Below are positions 6,073 through 10,386 of a stretch of 10,386 nucleotides of DNA, piece after piece. A program made the position numbers and the translations under genes. How positions within the stretch are numbered: position 1 is the first letter of the stretch; each line of letters begins with the position of its first letter. Under the pieces are notes generated by a model. That model searched no databases. It saw nothing but the letters and a program-made list of their open reading frames with translations, and was not told where the DNA came from. This stretch comes from an uncultured Rhodanobacter sp. (GTDB lineage Bacteria; Pseudomonadota; Gammaproteobacteria; Xanthomonadales; Rhodanobacteraceae): the NCBI GenBank assembly GCA_937906285.1, contig CALCWL010000040.1, positions 1 through 10,386 on the forward strand, read 5' to 3'.

Positions 6073-9000
6073 GAATCGGCTCCGCGGCACGTTGCTCCAG
6101 CACCTCGGCAATCTGCAGCAGCAGTTCCGCCTCCTGGTAGGGCTTGCCGAGATAGCGATCCACGCCGATGTCGAACGCGCGCTGGCGGTGCTTGTCGCCG
6201 CTGCGCGAGGTGATCATGATGATCGGCACGTCGCGCAATCGCGGGTCGGCCTTCATGTGAGTGGCCAGCTCGTAGCCGTCCATGCGCGGCATCTCGATGT
6301 CCAGCAGCATCAGGTCGGGCACGCGCTCATGCAGTTTCTCCAGTGCGTCGACACCGTCCTTGGCCGTGCTGACCTCGTACTCGTGGCGTTCCAGCACGCG
6401 GCCGGTGACCTTGCGCATGGTGATCGAGTCGTCGACCACCATCACCAGCGGCCGCACCTGCACCTCCTCGACGACCGGTGCTTCCACTGCGCTGAGGCCT
6501 TCGGCCAGACGCTGCTCGCGGCGGATCATGCCGTGACGCACCAGCGGCGCCAGGTCGAGAATGATCAGCACCGAACCGTCGCCCATGATGGTGGCGCCGA
6601 GCAGGCCCGGCACCGAGCTGATCTGCGGGCCGACCGACTTGACCACGATCTCGCGCGAACCGAGCACGGCGTCGATGCGGATCGCCGCACGCAGGTCGCC
6701 GGCGCGTGTCAGCAGCAGCGGCTGCTGTTCGTCCTCGGTGGCGAGGCCGGGCGGCAAGCCGAGCAGTTCGGCCAGGTCGTGAATGCCGTAGTCCTCGTTG
6801 CCGTACTGGAATGAGGGCTCGTCGGTGGCCAGCAGTGCGGCCAGGTCTTCCGGATTGACCCGCGCCACGCCCTGCACCGAGGTCATCGGGATGGCGAACG
6901 TGGCCTCGCCGATGCGCACCAGGATGGCCTGGGTGACGGCGAGGGTGAACGGCAGGCGCAGCACGAAAGTGGTGCCCTGGCCTTCCTCCGACTCGATCGA
7001 CAGCGAACCGCCCAGCTGCTTGATCTCGTTGGCGACCACATCCATGCCGACGCCGCGACCGGCCAGCTGGGTGACCTGGCTGGCGGTGGAGAAGCCGGGC
7101 TGGGTGATCAGCGACAGCAGCTGGTTGTCGGTGGGCCGCGTCTCGGGGCGCAGCATGCCGCGTTCGATGCCGCGCTTGCGGATCGCCTCGCGATTGAGGC
7201 CGCGACCATCGTCGCTGACCCGCACCACCACCTCGGTCGCCTCGCGCGCCACCTTGATCCGCACCGCGCCCTCGGCCGGCTTGCCGAGCTTGCGGCGCTC
7301 GGCCGGGCTTTCGATGCCGTGCGCGATGGCGTTGCGCAGCATGTGCTCGAACGGCGCCTTGATGCGGTCGAGCAGGTTGCGGTCCATTTCGCCGTGCGCG
7401 CCGTCGACGTAGAGCTGTGCCTGCTTGTGCTCTTCCTGCGCGGCCTGGCGCAGGGTGCGGCGCAAGTTGGGCACCATGGTGTCGAACGGCAGCATGCGCG
7501 TGCGCAGCAGGCCGTCCTGCAGTTCGGTACTGACACGCGATTGCTGGATCAGCAGGGTTTCGGCCTGGCGGGTCAGCTCGTCCAGCATGTTCTGGATGGA
7601 CACCAGATCGGATACCGACTCGGCCAGCGCTCGCGAATACTGCTGCAGCTGCGAGTAGCGATCGAGCTCGAGCGGATCGAACGCGGTCAGGCCCGCCTCG
7701 CGATGCTCGCGCTGGAAGCGCGCGATGATCTGCGCTTCGGTCTCGATTTCCAGCATGCGCAACTGGCTGCGCAAGCGCGCCACGGTCTGTTCCAGCTCGA
7801 CCAGGTTGAAGCGGTAGCCAGCCACCTGTTGTTCCAGTCGCGAGCGGTAGATCGCCACCTCGCCGGCGTGGTTGACCAGGTTGTCGAGCAGATCGGCGCG
7901 AACGCGGATCTGCTCCTGCGGGGAGTGCGTCTCGCGCGCCGTCTCGGGCAACAGCTCGGGCAAGCTGTGCTCGTCGTCGCGGGCGACGGGCTGCGGCATC
8001 TCGTCCACCGGCGCGCGTGCCGTATCCGCCGCGGGCTCGACTTCGCCGATCAGCGCGGTGGCGCCGGCAAGCTGCAGCAGGTGGTCGATCGCCGTCTGCG
8101 GATACTCCGGCATGTGGCCCTGCGACACGCGCTGGACCATCGTGTTGAGCTGGTCGAAACTCGCTTCGAGCGCACTGATCAGCGTGCCGGTCTGCTCGGC
8201 ATCGCGGATGGGCTTTTCCAGCAACGTCTCGATCGCGTGGGCGAGGTCGCCCACCGAAACCAGCCCGGCGATACGCGCACCGCCCTTGAGCGTGTGCAGG
8301 TCGCGCTGCAGTTCGCCGACGCAGGACGTATCGGCGGGATCGGCGTGCCACTTGGCCAGCACGCCGTCGGCGCTGTCGAGGAGCTCGCGCGCCTCGTCGA
8401 TGAACACTTCCAGCAGATCGGCGTCGATGCGGCTGCCGTCGGGCAGCACGAACGCAGGTGCCGGCTCCACGCGAGTGGCAGCGGCCTGCTCGGCGGCGGC
8501 CCGCTCGGCCGCAGCTCGTTCGGCGGCCGCCTGTTTCGCGGCGGCCTGCGCGGCCGCCAGTTGTTCCGCCTGCTCTGCCGCAGCCTGCTCTGCTGCAGCC
8601 TGCTCTGCTGCAGCTTGCTCTGCCGCAGCTTTCTCCGCGGCAGCTTGCTCAGCGGCAGCTTGTTCGGCGGCCGCCCGCTCGCGCGCGGCCTTCTCCTGTG
8701 CGACTTGCTCGGCAGCGGCCTGGCGAGCCGCTTCGTCGGCAGCGCTGGCTGCGGCCATGGCGGCGTCGGGCTCGAAGGCGCGCAGCGCGGCGGTCATCTC
8801 GGCCGCGGCATCCAAGTGCTCGTCGTGACCGGTCTCCACATCGACGCGGCCCGATGTGACTGGCTCGGCGAGGGTCGGAACCGGCTCGCCGGCGTTATCG
8901 GTTTCGATAGCCGGCTCGTCCGCGGCGTCATCGCCCGCTTGCGGCTCGAATATGACGTGCGCGACTTGCGACTCGGGGTAGTCGTCGCGCATCTCCGTGA

Positions 9001-10386
9001 TCTGCGCGGTGAGCGCGTCGACGTTCGGCAACGGCAACGCCGGGGCGTCGAACTGGGTCATTACCTGGTCGACCACGTCGGCCGCCTGGCCGAGCAGGCG
9101 CACGCCTTCCACGGACAGCGGCTGGCCGGATGCGCGCAGGCGCTTGAACAGGCCTTCCAGCGGCGACAGCAACTGCGTCAGCAGCGGAATGTCGACCATC
9201 GCAATCGCGCCGTGCAAGGTGTGCACGGCCCGCAGCAGCTCCTCGCTGACCGGCAAGGCGCCTTCGCTGCGCTGGATCGCGGTGCGTATGGTCTGCAGGT
9301 ACTGGGCAACTTCGCTGCGCAGGATCTCCAGCAGCACCGGGTCGATCGGCGGCATCGCCGGCATGTCCACCAACGGTTCGGGCTGGGCCGACACGGGCTC
9401 GGCGGCGGCCGCGGCACTGGCCGCGTCAGCCTCGGTGAGGCTGGCCCGCGGCACGTCGGCCGCCTCGATGGCGGCGCGCGGCACACGGCGGACCACCGTG
9501 CGAGTGACCGTTTCGGTCCCGCGCGGCATGAAGTCTTCCACCCGTGCCGGCTGGCCTGTGGCCAGCCTCTCGGCGGCCTGCATGATCGCGCTTAGGGGTG
9601 CCTGGGGATCGCCTTCCCCCTTGAGCGCCGCCAGCAGCAGCGGCAGCGCGTCGATGGCGTGGCGGACCACGTCCTGCACGTTCTGGTCCGGCTCGATGGT
9701 GTGGTCGAGGACGCGGTTGAGCATGTCCTCCACCCTCCACGCGAACTCGCCCAGGACGCCGGCGCCGACCAGGCGACCGGAGCCCTTCAGGGTGTGGAAC
9801 GAGCGACGGATACCGACCAGCGCCGACGTGTGCGCCGGATCGGCCAGCCAATCCTTCTGGGCCGCCAGGAGGTTGTCGATCTCCTCCTGCATCTCCTCCA
9901 GGAAGATGTCGCGAATGTCGTCGTCGATGCCTTCGGCATCGGCGTTGAAGCGGGTGTTTGCCGCCAGCGGATCGGCGACCGGCACCTGTTCGGTGATCTG
10001 CTCCTCGATCTCGACCCAGTCTTCGCCCGTGGCGCTCGCCGGGCTTGCCGGTGCGCCGGTTTCCGCCAGCCGCAGCCCGTCGAGGTCGTGCGCGGGCTCG
10101 GTCGGAGTCTGCGCGTCGCCGACGAACAGACTGCCGAGATCGGCGCCCGGCAGCAGGCTGACGGATTCCGAAAGATCGGGGTGCTGCTCGACTTGGAACG
10201 GCGCGCTAGCCGGGGGCTCGACGACCGGCGCGGCGTCCTGCACGGTTGCGCGCTGCGCAGGGACCGGCCAGTAGCCGAGTTGGGCCAGGCTGTGCTCGGC
10301 CACGTCGAGGATGTGTTCGAGGCCGCCGCGATGCTCGCGCGCCGCCTCCAGGTAGTACTCCAGCGCGGCCAGCGCGTCGGCCAGGT
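6065..10386 (-). CDS. chpA: ChpA/PilL hybrid chemosensory histidine kinase, 5' end beyond the window
   Basis: The central kinase of the Pil-Chp system: a cytoplasmic CheA-type enzyme that autophosphorylates Hpt histidines and passes phosphate to PilG/PilH-type regulators and its own receiver, controlling pilus motors. The visible part is 1439 residues (numbered from the first full codon at the right edge). Hpt1 is at about 155-255 (HTLKGSGR, His197), Hpt2 at 348-448 (HTLHGA, His388), an Ala/Glu/Gln helix at 552-636, and Hpt3 at 654-760 (HTLKGGAR, His697). A dimerisation and helical part spans about 825-1000. The ATPase follows, with N box Asn1018, G1 box DDGRG (1058) and G2 box GRGVGMD (1109). 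A CheW-like domain lies at about 1127-1270 and the receiver at about 1313-1430, with DD1318-1319, phosphoacceptor Asp1362, Thr1392 and Lys1414, all intact. The frame is open to the window edge with family-like sequence (LADALAALEYYLEA, then ILDVAEHSLAQLGYWP), so the GTG at 10303 is internal. In P. aeruginosa the protein is about 2,470 residues with eight phosphotransfer-type domains, so a large part probably lies outside. Confidence 0.93.
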   Translation of the reverse strand, partial: LADALAALEYYLEAAREHRGGLEHILDVAEHSLAQLGYWPVPAQRATVQDAAPVVEPPASAPFQVEQHPDLSESVSLLPGADLGSLFVGDAQTPTEPAHDLDGLRLAETGAPASPASATGEDWVEIEEQITEQVPVADPLAANTRFNADAEGIDDDIRDIFLEEMQEEIDNLLAAQKDWLADPAHTSALVGIRRSFHTLKGSGRLVGAGVLGEFAWRVEDMLNRVLDHTIEPDQNVQDVVRHAIDALPLLLAALKGEGDPQAPLSAIMQAAERLATGQPARVEDFMPRGTETVTRTVVRRVPRAAIEAADVPRASLTEADAASAAAAAEPVSAQPEPLVDMPAMPPIDPVLLEILRSEVAQYLQTIRTAIQRSEGALPVSEELLRAVHTLHGAIAMVDIPLLTQLLSPLEGLFKRLRASGQPLSVEGVRLLGQAADVVDQVMTQFDAPALPLPNVDALTAQITEMRDDYPESQVAHVIFEPQAGDDAADEPAIETDNAGEPVPTLAEPVTSGRVDVETGHDEHLDAAAEMTAALRAFEPDAAMAAASAADEAARQAAAEQVAQEKAARERAAAEQAAAEQAAAEKAAAEQAAAEQAAAEQAAAEQAEQLAAAQAAAKQAAAERAAAERAAAEQAAATRVEPAPAFVLPDGSRIDADLLEVFIDEARELLDSADGVLAKWHADPADTSCVGELQRDLHTLKGGARIAGLVSVGDLAHAIETLLEKPIRDAEQTGTLISALEASFDQLNTMVQRVSQGHMPEYPQTAIDHLLQLAGATALIGEVEPAADTARAPVDEMPQPVARDDEHSLPELLPETARETHSPQEQIRVRADLLDNLVNHAGEVAIYRSRLEQQVAGYRFNLVELEQTVARLRSQLRMLEIETEAQIIARFQREHREAGLTAFDPLELDRYSQLQQYSRALAESVSDLVSIQNMLDELTRQAETLLIQQSRVSTELQDGLLRTRMLPFDTMVPNLRRTLRQAAQEEHKQAQLYVDGAHGEMDRNLLDRIKAPFEHMLRNAIAHGIESPAERRKLGKPAEGAVRIKVAREATEVVVRVSDDGRGLNREAIRKRGIERGMLRPETRPTDNQLLSLITQPGFSTASQVTQLAGRGVGMDVVANEIKQLGGSLSIESEEGQGTTFVLRLPFTLAVTQAILVRIGEATFAIPMTSVQGVARVNPEDLAALLATDEPSFQYGNEDYGIHDLAELLGLPPGLATEDEQQPLLLTRAGDLRAAIRIDAVLGSREIVVKSVGPQISSVPGLLGATIMGDGSVLIILDLAPLVRHGMIRREQRLAEGLSAVEAPVVEEVQVRPLVMVVDDSITMRKVTGRVLERHEYEVSTAKDGVDALEKLHERVPDLMLLDIEMPRMDGYELATHMKADPRLRDVPIIMITSRSGDKHRQRAFDIGVDRYLGKPYQEAELLLQIAEVLEQRAAEPIHD
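6080..6083 (-). promoter_or_regulatory. Ribosome binding site of chpB, inside the end of chpA
   Basis: The minus strand reads GGAG, 7 bp before the ATG at 6072-6070. It favours that ATG over an in-frame upstream candidate at 6111, which would add 13 residues unrelated to the receiver fold. Confidence 0.5.
8477..8731 (-). repeat. Alanine-rich coding repeat in chpA (AAAEQ-type helix)
   Basis: This stretch codes for ChpA residues 552-636, almost wholly Ala, Glu and Gln with scattered Arg and Lys, built from five-residue units of the AAAEQ kind. The amino-acid pattern predicts a long single alpha helix much like the middle domain of TolA. It sits between the second and third Hpt domains and probably acts as a stiff spacer. 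Within it, 8574-8678 is an exact-register 15-bp tandem array, listed separately. Confidence 0.85.
8574..8678 (-). repeat. 15-bp tandem repeat, seven units, inside chpA
   Basis: Seven consecutive 15-bp units in exact register. On the plus strand units start at 8574, 8589, 8604, 8619, 8634, 8649 and 8664, with the first three reading tctgcYgcagcYtgc and the others differing at a few bases. The second and third units differ at one base only. The period is a multiple of three, so gain or loss of a unit would keep chpA in frame and change the helix by five residues. Confidence 0.85.

Noticed and set aside
8477..8731. Possible CRISPR-like or regulatory direct repeats
   Set aside because: The 15-bp units are contiguous without spacers and keep the chpA frame, so they are a coding tandem repeat.
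7319..9595. Plus-strand open frame of 758 codons opposite chpA
   Set aside because: The translation is a Gln/Arg/Leu/Val-rich mirror of the chpA coding strand with no recognisable domain. Long antisense frames are expected in GC-rich genes, and the opposite strand has unmistakable kinase domains.
10301..10303. GTG at 10303 as the start of chpA
   Set aside because: The frame stays open to the window edge and the 27 codons before this GTG code for sequence typical of ChpA/PilL (LADALAALEYYLEA), so the GTG is an internal Val codon.

Overview
The window comes from a GC-rich (roughly two-thirds G+C) gammaproteobacterium. It is most likely a member of the Xanthomonadales (Xanthomonadaceae or Rhodanobacteraceae). 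The grounds are a Caulobacter/Xanthomonas-type TonB-dependent receptor, a Pil-Chp (type IV pilus chemosensory) gene cluster, and an rsmE gene beside that cluster. The genus cannot be fixed from the sequence alone.

Layout, left to right. (1) Bases 1-705, plus strand: the 3' part of rsmE, a 16S rRNA m3U1498 methyltransferase whose first few codons lie off the left edge. (2) Bases 712-3609, minus strand: a complete 965-residue TonB-dependent outer-membrane receptor with a signal peptide, converging on rsmE with 6 bp between the stop codons. (3) Bases 3610-3778: a 169-bp spacer, the only real intergenic gap. It holds the receptor's ribosome binding site, a weak possible promoter and a small GC-rich inverted repeat. 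(4) Bases 3779-10386, minus strand: three overlapping genes read leftward in the order chpA, chpB, chpC. chpA runs off the right edge, so its 5' end is missing. No stretch above 300 bp lacks a gene, and I see no tRNA, rRNA, CRISPR array, insertion sequence or attachment site.

How the genes work together. The three minus-strand genes are the distal half of a Pil-Chp chemosensory operon, which in Pseudomonas controls type IV pilus extension and retraction (twitching) and cAMP signalling. ChpA is the large CheA-type histidine kinase. Its visible part has three Hpt domains, an alanine-rich helical spacer, dimerisation, ATPase and CheW-like domains, and a C-terminal receiver. ChpC is a CheW-like adaptor. 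The middle gene sits where the methylesterase-like ChpB is expected, but both of its domains look degenerate: the receiver-like domain has Asn at the phosphoacceptor position, and the esterase-like domain has Ala at the nucleophile position. The 8-bp and 4-bp gene overlaps suggest translational coupling. The receptor gene lies on the same strand just downstream but has its own ribosome binding site and a 169-bp leader, so it may be an independently transcribed insertion between the chp genes and rsmE.

I do not see a wholly new system. The most interesting item is the apparent pseudo-methylesterase, pseudo-receiver ChpB with a ~290-residue acidic linker. Next is the 15-bp tandem repeat coding for a TolA-like helix inside ChpA.
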